A program made the position numbers and the translations under genes. This document shows positions 1 through 10,500 of a stretch of 64,000 nt of DNA, piece after piece (the stretch's first letter is position 1; every line of letters begins with the position of its first letter). Location: the NCBI GenBank assembly GCA_947034895.1, contig OX344765.1, forward strand, positions 22,883,001 through 22,947,000. Direction: 5' to 3'. The stretch comes from Rhytidiadelphus loreus (taxonomy: Eukaryota > Streptophyta > Bryopsida > Hypnales > Hylocomiaceae). The notes below the pieces were generated by a model. The model was not told the DNA's origin. It ran no database searches and saw only the letters and a list, made by a program, of their open reading frames with translations.

Positions 1-917
1 AGTAGTAAAAACTTATTGTCTTCACTTTAAATGCTTATATCATGTAATTTATATAGTCAAAGTTTTTGAAATTTCTTCCAAACATTCTCATACTAGTTTT
101 ATTGCAAGATCCTATGGTATATATGCTAAAGAAACAAATGTTTGAAAAAAATTCTCTTTGGGTTGAAAACAACAGTTTTGAATTGTTATTGACGAAAAAA
201 TGGCCTTGGACTTTAGAGGTTATACAAAAGCAAATAAACTAGAAAGGGAATTTATTCATCATTGACACTCATGTCAATAATTTACCATGGTTTGATCTAA
301 GTACATCAAACAAGAAGCTTCAAGACAAATTGTTTAAAAAAATTAAAACTTCAAATTGTTTATTAATTTATATGTAGTTTTTTTTTGAAATTTTGTAATA
401 GTTTCATTCTAGATTTTTTTTAATGGCTTAGAAATCAAATTTCTTGTCAAAAATACACAATAATACTATATTAGGGACCAAAGTGCTATGGCCTACAAAT
501 GCCTTAGGAAAGTAATTCTAACTTTAGAATAATATTTGAAAGGAAGTGAATATTAACATTAAACTATTCAAGTTACATTGGGAATATTGCAAGAAATTAG
601 TCATGTTCACGTTAACTATATATGAAATGTAATTTATGAATAATTATCTTAATAATATTGCTTTTTGAAGATTATAATTACTTGTAGAACAACTTCAATC
701 TTATACTAAAGATTAGGAGTGTAAATTGAAAACGTCATTCCACTTGTATGGAACCTTATTTCTACAAATCACAACCAAATATTAAAAATAATTTATGCAT
801 TGAAAATAGAAGATAATTTTAGGGTGCTTGGCTAGTTTGTAAGCATTTTGTTGCCCTATTTTAAGACAAAAAATATATTAACTCTAAAAAAGAAGAATCC
901 ATGACACTAATTTCAAG
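1..917. other. A+T-rich intergenic spacer
   Basis: No open frame with coding character and no recognisable gene is visible on either strand. The sequence is A+T-rich with many short homopolymer runs, and it ends at the left terminus of a MITE. Confidence 0.6.
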
Positions 918-1199
918 CATTAGAGGAGTTTTCGGGGTCGGGGAGGGCTGTGTGTTCCCCTGGCTGCCAGCAGCGGGGGAACAGCAGCGGCAGCCGTTCC
1001 CTGGCCTGGGTGACGTGGATTGGAGACTGCCACGTCACCCACCAAAAAAAAAAAAAAAAAATCTGTTTTTTTTTGCATTTCAAACGTAAAATTTTAAAAA
1101 AAAAAATTTGACAGCGCTTGTTCCCGCGATCTGCCAGCGAGACAGGGTCGGGGGAACAGGCCTGAAACGGCCCTCCCGAACCCCAAAACTCCTCTAATG
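918..1199. mobile_element. MITE family A, copy 1 (282 bp, richest in G+C)
   Basis: The element is bounded by terminal inverted repeats: CATTAGAGGAGTTTTCGGGG on the left and the complement of CCCCAAAACTCCTCTAATG on the right, extending for about 30 bp with few mismatches. Near the middle is a perfect 11-bp hairpin stem, GGGTGACGTGG at 1008-1018 and CCACGTCACCC at 1030-1040. The right subterminal region (GGAACAGGCCTGAAACGGCCCTCCC) recurs in copies 7-9. No coding capacity is visible. A direct TA next to the ends would fit a TA target duplication, but the TIR itself contains TA, so the superfamily is unresolved. Confidence 0.85.
1008..1040. repeat. Perfect 11-bp hairpin with ACGTGG core inside MITE A1
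   Basis: GGGTGACGTGG and CCACGTCACCC are exact inverse complements around an 11-nt loop. ACGTGG is the core of ABRE-like/G-box-like sites bound by plant bZIP proteins. Whether it is bound here is unknown. Confidence 0.75.
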
Positions 1200-2059
1200 C
1201 CTCATTACCCATCTCTTTGTTTGCTACTATTTTGCAACTACATATGAATGAAATTTTTTGCTACTTAATTTTCAAAGATGAAGTATTGAAGTCATATGTC
1301 TATTTCAAGTAAAATAATTTTTGGAAAAAATTTGAATTTCATATGAAAAAAATGAAAAATATTAAAATCAAATATAAAATACATTCAAAATATATGAAAA
1401 TTTCACCATAGATGTATATTATGGTGTATAGCATCATTGTATAAACAAAAGTTACTGTGTCATTCAAAAATTAGACAATCAACAAAACCATTGTTATAGG
1501 TCCAAAGATCATATTGCAATAAAATATTGAAATTTATAAATTCTTGAAAATTCTCAAGATGGAATAGGAACTAATAAAACTTTATAATCTTCATTTCATT
1601 TTTTGAATTCAAATTCTTAAAAACTCATTTGTATGACTAAAATTCACATCAAAAGTAAATAACAAGAAATGGACAAAATACACTACCGGTACTAACAAGA
1701 GTGATCTATGGCTAAAGAATCTTCTTCTTTAGAAAAGTCAATAATATTCTAATGAGGGAATTTGCAAATAATATTCACTAAAATATGCTCAAGAAATCTC
1801 AAAAAAATTAGATGAGAAAATAAAACATTTTTTTCATCTTCCAATCTTAGGTGATGTCATCCAAAGGACAAAAAATGTCTGCAGCATCTTTTAGGGATTA
1901 ATTCTTGAATGTTGAACCATTTAGTGAATGGATGATGAATGTTTGTGATAAATATACTTCATCCAATTAATATTCATTGAGGAAGATTAAAAAATATTCA
2001 TGTATTATATCAATGAAAAATAAAATACTTTCAATGTTCTTTGTTGTTTGGTCCCAAAT
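1200..2059. other. A+T-rich spacer
   Basis: No gene is recognised. The stretch near 1850-1905 (caaaggacaaaaaatgtc, then ttttagggatta) resembles an isolated right end of the TTAACCC-type MITEs (family C), probably a truncated copy. Confidence 0.4.
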
Positions 2060-2434
2060 ATTAGAGAAAATTTCAGGCCTCCAGAGGGTTGCTCCATAGC
2101 CCTCTGAGGTACCTTGAAATTTACTTTTTTTTGCTCAAAAATTCGTTTTTTCCCCTATTTCGGCCCAGCTGCAGCTATAGTGACAGTGGCGCAAGAACCA
2201 AAATTTACGAATAAATTAAAAAAAAAAAATTAATCTTAAAAAAAATGTAAAAAAAAAAATTTTTAATTAAAAAATTAAAAAAAAAATTATGGCGATTACT
2301 TACTGTTTTGGCAAGTAGTCAGCCAAGTTGATTGCTCACTACGGGACAGTTTTGGAAGTGACAAGCCGAGCTCTGAAATAGCTTGGCTTGTCATTCCGGA
2401 GCAGCCCTCTGGAGGGCTAATATTTCTTCTAATG
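2060..2434. mobile_element. MITE family A, copy 2
   Basis: Terminal inverted repeats: ATTAGAGAAAATTTCAGGCC followed by tccagagggttgctc on the left, and the complement of gagcagccctctggagggc ... tttcttctaat on the right. An internal hairpin pairs TGACAAGCCGAGCT (2359-2372) with AGCTTGGCTTGTCA (2380-2393), with one mismatch. The centre is an A/T-rich run without an open frame. Confidence 0.8.
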
Positions 2435-2650
2435 TGTGATTTGTGGAATGAATCTTAGACTCTATTAACCGGCATGGGCCATCAATGGCTTCAATGCTCT
2501 CTACCAAGCAAACATCGACACATATCAAGATATGACTAAAATTTTCCTTGTAAGTGGTTTGAAAATCAATGTAAACAATTTTTTTTCAATGAGTCATTTG
2601 GACCAAGGTGGCAAATGACTACATTTTAGATTATTGTTACCAACCACCTC

Positions 2651-2935
2651 ATAACATTCAATAGCATGTACTATCAATGCCTTGGTTCTACTATAGATGG
2701 TATGGAATATTCCACATTCAACAATACTTCATTAGTAGCTAAGTGGACAAGTTGAGGTTGAATGTGATGAGCACAGGAAAGTCAACAATGGTCAAGAAGG
2801 TTGTTGGATGTGGAATATTGTACACCATCTACTCTAAATAGAATGCAAGTAGGCATGAAGGCTATTGGGTGTTCAATATTCTACACCATCTACTCTAAAG
2901 CCAAGGTAGTGACAATGCATGATAATGAATGTTAT
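2651..2935. mobile_element. Palindromic MITE-like element with long imperfect TIRs
   Basis: The left arm begins ATAACATTCAATAGCATG and runs through ccttggttctactatagatggt. The right arm is its imperfect reverse complement, ending ccaaggtagtgacaatgcat then gataatgaatgttat. The arms stay similar for about 70 bp. On the right side a unit containing ggaatattgtacaccatctactctaaa is duplicated in tandem at roughly 60-bp spacing (about 2807-2848 and 2867-2909). No coding capacity. Confidence 0.7.
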
Positions 2936-3260
2936 ATTCATGATACTTTCATTTGAGCAAGGATAGAATATTTTAAGCTCTGCTACAATCATAAAAACAT
3001 GTTTGTGGATTATGTGTTTCAATTAATTGAGTGAAAATGACTAATAAGCATACTTTGTCAATGTGCAATACAATTCTTGGAGCCCAAGAAGTTCACTCCT
3101 TGTATTATTATGGGATGCAAGTGCATGATTGAAGTAATTAATTGTGGATATTATTTGTGGTTGAAGGGATTTTAGGCACCTTTCACTTATATAGACTTTT
3201 CATATGGTTCAAGACCCTATTAGTATTTAGAAGAAAGGTGGTTTGGAAATTTAAGACACC

Positions 3261-3634
3261 CATTAGAGAAATGAGTTTGGGGTCTCTAGAGGGTTGCCTC
3301 GTAGTGATAGACCAAGCTATTTTGAGCTTGGTCTATCACCCTGAAAAGTGCCGCATTTTTTGTATCAGTCAAGGTGAATATCTCAAAATTTGCTAGTTTA
3401 TGCAATTTTTTTTTTTTAAATTTAAAAATTAATTAATTTTTCAGCCTGGAATTTTATTTATTTATTTTTTAGTCAATTTTTTATTCATTAATTTTGATTT
3501 CTGCGTTGCTGCCACTGCAAATTCAGGCGGCAGAAATAGGGGGGAAACAATTTTTTTGGCAAAAAAAAATCAAATTTCAGGGTCCCGTAAGGACTGCAGA
3601 GCAGCCCTCTTGAGACCCCAGACTTTCTCTAATG
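3261..3634. mobile_element. MITE family A, copy 3 (374 bp)
   Basis: TIRs: CATTAGAGAAATGAGTTTGG then ggtctctagagggttgc on the left, and gcagccctcttgagacccc ... ctttctctaatg on the right. A perfect 15-bp hairpin (GTGATAGACCAAGCT at 3304-3318, AGCTTGGTCTATCAC at 3325-3339) lies close to the left end. The internal sequence (aaaagtgccgca, tcaaggtgaatat) is shared with copy 4 at 25998-26351, so the two are close relatives. The open frame at 3142-3396 runs across this element and is not considered a gene. Confidence 0.85.
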
Positions 3635-4929
3635 TTTATTTATTTTCAAATTTTACATTCAAAGGAAATTCAAACATTATGCTATAAGAACTAGCAAGAA
3701 TCCAAAACAACTACATGAGCAATGCCATTACACCTACTAAGGAAACTAGACATATCCCTCCTTTTTGCACAAAATTGAACACCCATGTGACAAAATTGGC
3801 ATCCTTCAATAAAAACAATTCCCCTTCAATTTCAACAAGCTTATGTACATGACTGTTGAATCTACATTCTAGGAGTAGCCTTGCCTTGTTGTCCAACTAG
3901 AAGCAATCAAAAGAGTTCAAATTTAATGTGGAAAATAGTTTTCTGGAATTTGAAAAACTCGCCCTCCCCTCGATGGATGTGGCCGAAATCCATGCCTCCC
4001 GTCAATTAGGGTTCTATTTTAACAGATGTTAATATATCATTCACTCCGAATTTCGGACTTTCTTTCGTCTCATTTGTGCAAGTTTGGCCAATTCCGAATA
4101 CATGGATGTTTGCTCAGAGATCGATGCATCTATTTCCTCAATTTTGAGAAAATTAGCATACTTCTGGGCGAATTTGATAGAAACAGATATCACGAATTTC
4201 CAAAAAAAGAAATTACGATTCAAAGTTCTAATGAATTTCTTGAAGTTTCGTTGTATATGGCACCGCACACCAGCACATGTGATCACGTACACAAGTACAT
4301 ATAATATCTAAATCATAGAACTTCAGATTTTCTACATTTCACACAAAATTGATCATGTGCGCATTTCTGAGAATAGGGGTACCTCTTACAAGTGTTAGGA
4401 ATAGGACTATATAGGAGAAAGCTTACCTGCTTACAGGTGGTGTGAAATAGTTGTACCTGGGCGTCCTCGAGTAAATTATCCTAACTTATTTAATGTCTTA
4501 CGTAAGGCTACGAAAAGAGCTCTGCGAGTATAAGAAAAGTGATCGACAGTTTTAATCAAAGACCAATATACAAGTATCTGAAGGGCAACTCGGTTCAAGA
4601 TTTGAACTATCAAATTCGTAAAAACATGATCGGATACCTCTCAAGTTCAAATATGTGTACTAAAAAAGCAAAGAGCAGCAACAGCGAAATGCAAGCTAAG
4701 TAAGACGAGGACCCAATGCAATCTGTCTGCGAGTGCTAAAACTCTTGAGCAGGGCGTCAAAAATTCCTTGGTTCTCTACACACTTGGGCTGCGGTCAGAA
4801 CGACGTAATCGTTAGGCTATATAGCAGGAGGGCTCAACTAAAATGTGGACTGTCCGTGAATCTGGTACTGGAGTTCTGCAAGGAACAGAATGTGGTGACA
4901 GTGACGATCGAGAGTCATCTAGGGTATGA
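3635..4929. other. Spacer downstream of the fasciclin-like gene
   Basis: Composition becomes less A+T-rich after about 3960. Several short open frames overlap on both strands at 4026-4311, but none has recognisable similarity. The part next to 4930 presumably holds the 3' UTR of the minus-strand fasciclin-like gene. No clear poly(A) signal was identified. Confidence 0.4.
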
Positions 4930-5706
4930 TCAAAGTACCCAGAAGGTAAGCTTCAGAAAAAACAGGACAGTAAAAGACATAAGAATTTGGTATACCGAGA
5001 CATCCTTCGCCTGAATTGGAATTTTGAAACCATGGCTAACAGGCGTCGGAATAGATACGTTTGGACTAATATCAAAGACTCTCGGCGGGTCTTCCACTGT
5101 CGGCTCTGCGGAGATTTTCGAGGTATTGAATACAGCATTAATTCCATGTACTGCAATGGTGGCATCCGTGTAAAGGTCAGGGTCGACGATCACTGCATCG
5201 TCCACTTCGTAAGCACTTGCAGTTATATTCGTGACCTGAATCGTACGGTTTGAAACGTCAGTCGTCAGTCGACTTCCCACTTCGAGACGGAGGAGGTTTG
5301 AGAAAGGCATAGGAACTGTAATGATATGAAATCTTATAACGTCCTGCAGGCGTTCTTCTGTCTTCGTCTTTTGAAAGTCGGAGAGAGCTTTGTTGCAGGG
5401 CGCGAAGACTGTTATTCCCGGACGAATGACCGACTCTGTCATGTTGTCCAGCAATGCTGCGAATGTACTATACTTCGTCCCTATTCGCAATGCCCGGACG
5501 ACGCCCTGGTGCATCTGACTCTGACCCTGATGTGATATCACGGGTGCATGGTTAGCATTATACTTTCCTGCCGCACCACTGATTTCGAATTCCTCTTTCG
5601 TCGAAGCAGCCGCCACTGTGCACGCATTCTCGCAGCGGAGAAGCATCCCAAGAAGAATCAACTTAAGTACAGCGACTCTTGTCTCAACTCTCTGTGAAGG
5701 CTCCAT
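4930..5706 (-). CDS. Fasciclin-like (FAS1 domain) secreted/cell-surface protein, 258 aa
   Basis: This single-exon frame of 258 residues starts at ATG 5706-5704. Residues 11-23 form a hydrophobic segment after a basic residue, as in a secretion signal. A FAS1 domain occupies about residues 66-197. The H1-like motif ITVFAPCNKAL is at 98-108, the central FHIIT at 126-130 and the H2-like motif ATIAVHGINAVF at 182-193. Five N-glycosylation sequons are present (N88, N153, N160, N194, N216). The tail from about residue 240 is strongly hydrophobic, which would suit a GPI-anchor signal or a membrane segment. Plant fasciclin-like proteins act at the cell surface in adhesion and wall formation. No arabinogalactan-type Pro/Ala/Ser-rich tract is obvious, so I call it fasciclin-like rather than a typical FLA. 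The region upstream to about 6.9 kb is less A+T-rich and may carry the promoter and 5' UTR. An upstream intron cannot be excluded. Confidence 0.85.
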   Translation of the reverse strand: MEPSQRVETRVAVLKLILLGMLLRCENACTVAAASTKEEFEISGAAGKYNANHAPVISHQGQSQMHQGVVRALRIGTKYSTFAALLDNMTESVIRPGITVFAPCNKALSDFQKTKTEERLQDVIRFHIITVPMPFSNLLRLEVGSRLTTDVSNRTIQVTNITASAYEVDDAVIVDPDLYTDATIAVHGINAVFNTSKISAEPTVEDPPRVFDISPNVSIPTPVSHGFKIPIQAKDVSVYQILMSFTVLFFLKLTFWVL

Positions 5707-6890
5707 AGTTGCTCGTCGAACTTTTCAATCAACCGACAGTGTATTTTCAGAGTTCGGTTTACGCTCTGGGAGCACCTAATGAACAGCAGGTAAAATTATT
5801 CATCAATTCATATCTTATGATTGAGTCTGGTGTTTTAAAATAAGTTCAAGAAGCGCAGTCACAGCAGTTCGTGCAAGGAAGCATCCCTGGACGGTTGGAA
5901 ATTAGCAGGCCCCCTACGCAAGGGATTGCAAGCACGCATTTTAACCGGAGAAAACTATAAGAGATACAAGAAGGCTTGCAATCTGTGCGCAGGTGTGGAG
6001 ACAAGCCAAAAAGAACGTGCGAATAGGAACATTGCTTCTGCTATCTTGAACACAAGCGCGCTGCCTTCAACTAATGAAAGACTGATGGTCACTCTTGATT
6101 TTCCTTCAAGTTCCAGGGGATTATTACTCGCTTCTTTGTTCAGTAGTCACCATTTCCTAGACTCAATGCTAATCGTTGGCGGAAGATTCTCAGCTTCTTG
6201 TCCCAGACTCTAATCAAATGCTAACACGTACTCACGGCCTCAGTCAAGACTGTATTGAACACCGCAAATTCACCATTTCTAACAGAATAAGAAAAACACG
6301 AAATGACTGGCTAAGATCTTGAAAGCATTTCTTCCACGCAAAGGGAAAATCAATTAAGCGACAGAGCAAATCACTTCCAAGACTTAATTACTAATTCCTA
6401 GACGGCTATCGGCCTTAATAATACTTACTGCCTACACTCAACGCATACAAAAAAGACTACAAATAGAGCGATGGAAATTCATCAATTACCTTACAATGGA
6501 GGCCTGAAAGTTGCTCCTGAAACAGATTGAAACTCCGCGGAAGGAAGCAATGCCTGAAGACGCTGAACGCAGGTGCACATGAAAGAACTCAAGGTGAAAT
6601 ATAATTCTGCTGAAGAAAAGTAGCGGGAGCGGCGGGATGGCGACGGAGGTAAGTGATGAGACCGGATAACTGTGGAATGAAGGCGATCGAGAGAGCAACA
6701 AGAATCTGAGTGCCAAAGAACAAGAGGTTGGTGAAGTGAAGCAGACACTGAAGATAGCGCGCGGAAACAGCGAGGTTACAATCGAGGTCTCATTTGAGAT
6801 TACCAAAATACAAAGGCTGATAAACTCTATGATAGCAACTTCCAATTGCAATGAATCATCACGCTCATGGTGAGGGAGAACGCCCACTCA
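5707..6890. other. Putative promoter/5' region of the fasciclin-like gene
   Basis: Base composition resembles gene-proximal DNA rather than the A+T-rich spacer. A minus-strand open frame at 6486-6887 has no recognisable similarity and ends at a GTAAG-like sequence, so it could be part of a transcribed 5' leader. No TATA box was assigned. Confidence 0.3.
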
Positions 6891-9121
6891 TATGTTCTAG
6901 GTTTTATCATGAACATTAGATGAAATAATTGGATGATATTTCTCTAGGATGAAAACGTGACAAATTTTGTGAGAGGAGTCGTGATAGGTACACTACTACA
7001 TACTTGATATAATAGATATTAGGTAGAAGCACCTATAATCAAGCAATTTTAGAATTTATTTTAGTGAATTTTAGAATTTGGATGATTACAACATGAATTT
7101 TTCAAGTTCAACAACATAATATATCTCAAATTGTTTTGTACATTCATGTATGCAATTGTATATTTTGCACAACTAACATCTCTATATTTTAAGAGTCGTT
7201 TAGGATATTTAATTTATTATATTATAGAATAATATTATAATGTATTTTAATAATAATATAATATATAGTATAGTATAATAAAACATTTTTTATTTTGAAC
7301 AAAATATTATTATTTGAATATTATATTTATATTATTTGAATATTTCATAATTGGATTTATTTACTATAATTGGATTTTGAATTTTTCAGATTCATTTAAT
7401 TAGTCTTGTACTATCAATTACTCAATCCGTCCTATAATACTAGTCTTTTCTTTTATAGTAATGAAAGTATTAAGGATTTGGCAACAAATTTCAACCCCTA
7501 AATGTCCACGGCCTTTTTTTAGCTTCTTAGTGTTTGCTCAAAACTAAACAAAAAAAACTACTTTTGATTAGTTTAATCAATGTCTTAAAAATTGTAACCA
7601 TATGAATTCAAATTAGATGTGTTATGGATTATATAGGAAAAGAAAACACAACAATATCATATATGAATTGAAAGATTATATTATTTGATCAAGAAGGTTT
7701 TAAAATTGTAAAAGTGATTTGAAATCTCTCAATCCACTTTTTACATGTCAAATCCAAAATTAAGGTCATGGAAAAAACATGAGGCTAAAGGACATAATTT
7801 GCATAACCATAATTGATTTCCAACTTCTCTAAATTTACTCTAAATTTTTTTTAAATGAATTTTGAGTGTGATTTTCCTGTGGATTTTCCCCTCAAGATTC
7901 AATGTAACACATGATCTACATAAGCCTTTAACACTAAAAAACAACATTTGCAATGGATGGCCTTGCAAAAATCTTGAATAGAAAAATTGTGACTAATTTT
8001 TTTCAAAATCAAAATTTTTATTTTTAAAATAGAATTTAAAAGTTATTCTATTGATTTAAAAACTACCAAAAATAATGTTTTGGTAAGATTTTATAAAACT
8101 TGAAAGTTTAGTGGACACCCAACTATGGTGCTTTGGGCAAGTAGGGTTAAACTTTAATGAATGTCATGATTAAACTATGATTCTATAGTATATACAATGT
8201 GTCCTTCCAAGTGTAAAACAAATGGCTCTTAATTGCAATCAAGAAAAAATCAAAATGTAGGAGGTTGTAATAGATGCAAAGTGAATGAAGTTAAATAAGG
8301 ATAGGTTTCATAGGAAAGGAAGAATTCTTGTGCAACCACCTTCAGTTGCCCTCTTCATGTGTTTAGATCTGCACAAGAATGGCTTGGAATTCCATAGATT
8401 CAATGAAAAGTTCAATGTCTTTTGGTCTATGACCCATTCAACTTCAAATTGCTATAAAAAATTCATTGAAAAAAATTCTTTTGACTTGTGAAGTTGATAA
8501 TAAACTAGACTTCTTGTGCTTCATTTCGTTGGTTGATATCAAAAACAAAAGAAATCATCTTCAATCCTAAAATCTAGTTAGAAGTCCAATGCTAAAGGGG
8601 ACACGAAATTTAGCATAAATGAAAAATCCCAAAGGGACTTGTATTATGGGATGGAGAAAGTATGTCTTCAATGGTTGGGTGGTTGGATTTCTTTTGTTGA
8701 ATCTAAATAGCTTAAGGCTTTTTGTTTTTTCTTTGTTTAATGTCAATGAAAAAGGGTAGTGAGAGGAAAAAGGGTACACATTTTCCTTTTGAAGTACCCA
8801 TTAGAGGATGCTAATGGAAACTCTTTCATTTCTAAGTATAACACAAACAACAATAATAAAAAGTTATTTTTTGCAATTTTTTCTTTTCTACTCAACTAGA
8901 CATTAAACCTAAAACACCTGGATTATCAAAAAGCTCACAATGGGTGATGACTATTTTTTTAAACTTAGAAATGAAGAATGCGCCTATTCCTCTTGAAGTT
9001 GGATAAATTTTAACCACCCGGGTCAACACAATGCCCCATCAACTAGGTACGGCACGTTCTAATAGGAAGGGCTGTCCAACTATTGCTTCCTTGTTGAATG
9101 GCTAGAGTTTGGAAGCCCAAT
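6891..9121. other. A+T-rich spacer
   Basis: No gene recognised. Around 7488 the sequence aacccctaaatgtcc resembles the terminus of family C elements, but a convincing partner end was not found. Short open frames at 8285-8491 and 8567-8779 look non-coding. Confidence 0.4.
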
Positions 9122-9351
9122 TTAACCCTTAAAGGATGAAAGGGTGACCTTGGAAATCATTCTTTTCCATTACCGTGTGAATTATGGGCTTTAGAAATAG
9201 CAAAAGCACTCATTGGAAGTCAAACTAGTATAGAAGACCTTCCCTTTTCACAACAAAATTTCAAGGATGAATAGTTGCACTTTTGTCCTATTACAAGGAT
9301 TTCCTATCATCCATAGGACACCAAATGTCCTCTTCGACATTTAAGGGTTAA
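9122..9351. mobile_element. MITE family C, copy 1 (about 230 bp)
   Basis: The element is bounded by TTAACCCTTAAAGG and its inverse at the right end (cgacatttaagggttaa). The interior (ttccattaccgtgtgaat, cattggaagtcaaact, ggatgaatagttgcac) closely matches the element at 56097-56325, confirming a dispersed family. No coding capacity. Confidence 0.85.
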
Positions 9352-10500
9352 ACAAAAGTTGCATCCATTAATTACAGACATGGGTTTTGTAGATGTATTT
9401 TTAAATAAGTATGAAATTGGAAAACATTGGATGAAATTTGGATTGTGTAAGAATTTGTTTGATGAAGTATCAAAACATTGGACGGAATTTCAATTTTGGA
9501 TGAATATAGATGAAAATGGGAAGACTTGATGAATTTGAGTTTTGGATGATGTATAAATGAATTTTCCAAACTCATGGCATCATGGCATATGAAATTTTTG
9601 AATTTGATTGATATATGGATGAATGTTGGATTTCAGATTATGCACAAACATAACCTCAATGGAAGCTATTTCAAGACAAATGGGCAACTCTCATTGCATG
9701 AAGAGAGACATATTCTTTTCTATAAGGTGGGGTTGCATTAGAATTATGATGCCCTTCTTCTAACCCTTCATTGAGGATGGTTGACCAAGATCCAACCATC
9801 CAACTTTGAGGTTGTATTAAGTTAAGTGATGCAAAAGCAAAGCCTCGTTATGAGAAATAACATCCCTCACCACTCCCACATGGCTCAGCCTGTTATTTCT
9901 CAGAATTATTTCTCAAAATGAGAGCTCCACTTTCACATCACCTAGTCCATCATAAGCTCTTGTCCAATACTAAAGTTAAGCTTTTGGAAAGACAGACTTG
10001 AATAAGCCACCCCAAGAATCTGGTGTAGCAAACGACTAGGAATATCAATAGAGGTGGACAGTGGCACCTTAAAAGATACCTTTGCAGGTACTGAGTCTCC
10101 CCATCTAGTAAGGATATAGACTGAAGATGAAGTCAAAAATATCGCAAAAGTCTCTGCACTTGATGATCTGAGCGAGATTGGATGCCTCTGGAAACCATGG
10201 GAGAAAGGAAGAGAAGGTCATGCGCTCCAGAAACAAGATAGTACAAACGGTACAATATTGTGGAAAAATGCACAATGTCAATTACCTTGTAGTCCACCGG
10301 TCAAAGCCAAGATCCGAAATTTCTAAAGCTCCAAGTGAAGAAGGTGCCTAATAGAATGACTAGCCTCTATGGACCTGCTTTAAACTGGGAAAAAGTATTA
10401 TAAATGGGATCAATATTATTGGGATCGTTCGCCAAACTCGCCCTATGAAGCTGCATGAATTGCTTCTAGAAATGTGTTTTGTAAAGCACGGAAACGGTTC
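9352..10500. other. Spacer and 3' flank of biotin synthase
   Basis: From about 9880 onward the sequence is less A+T-rich. A minus-strand frame of 64 residues at 9942-10136 has a protein-like composition (VYILTRWGDSVPAKVSF...) but I do not recognise it and it lacks flanking exons. The 3' UTR of biotin synthase should lie just below 10501. Confidence 0.35.

Noticed and set aside
3142..3396. 84-codon plus-strand frame
   Set aside because: It runs from spacer into the left end and hairpin of a family A MITE, so it cannot be a conserved gene.
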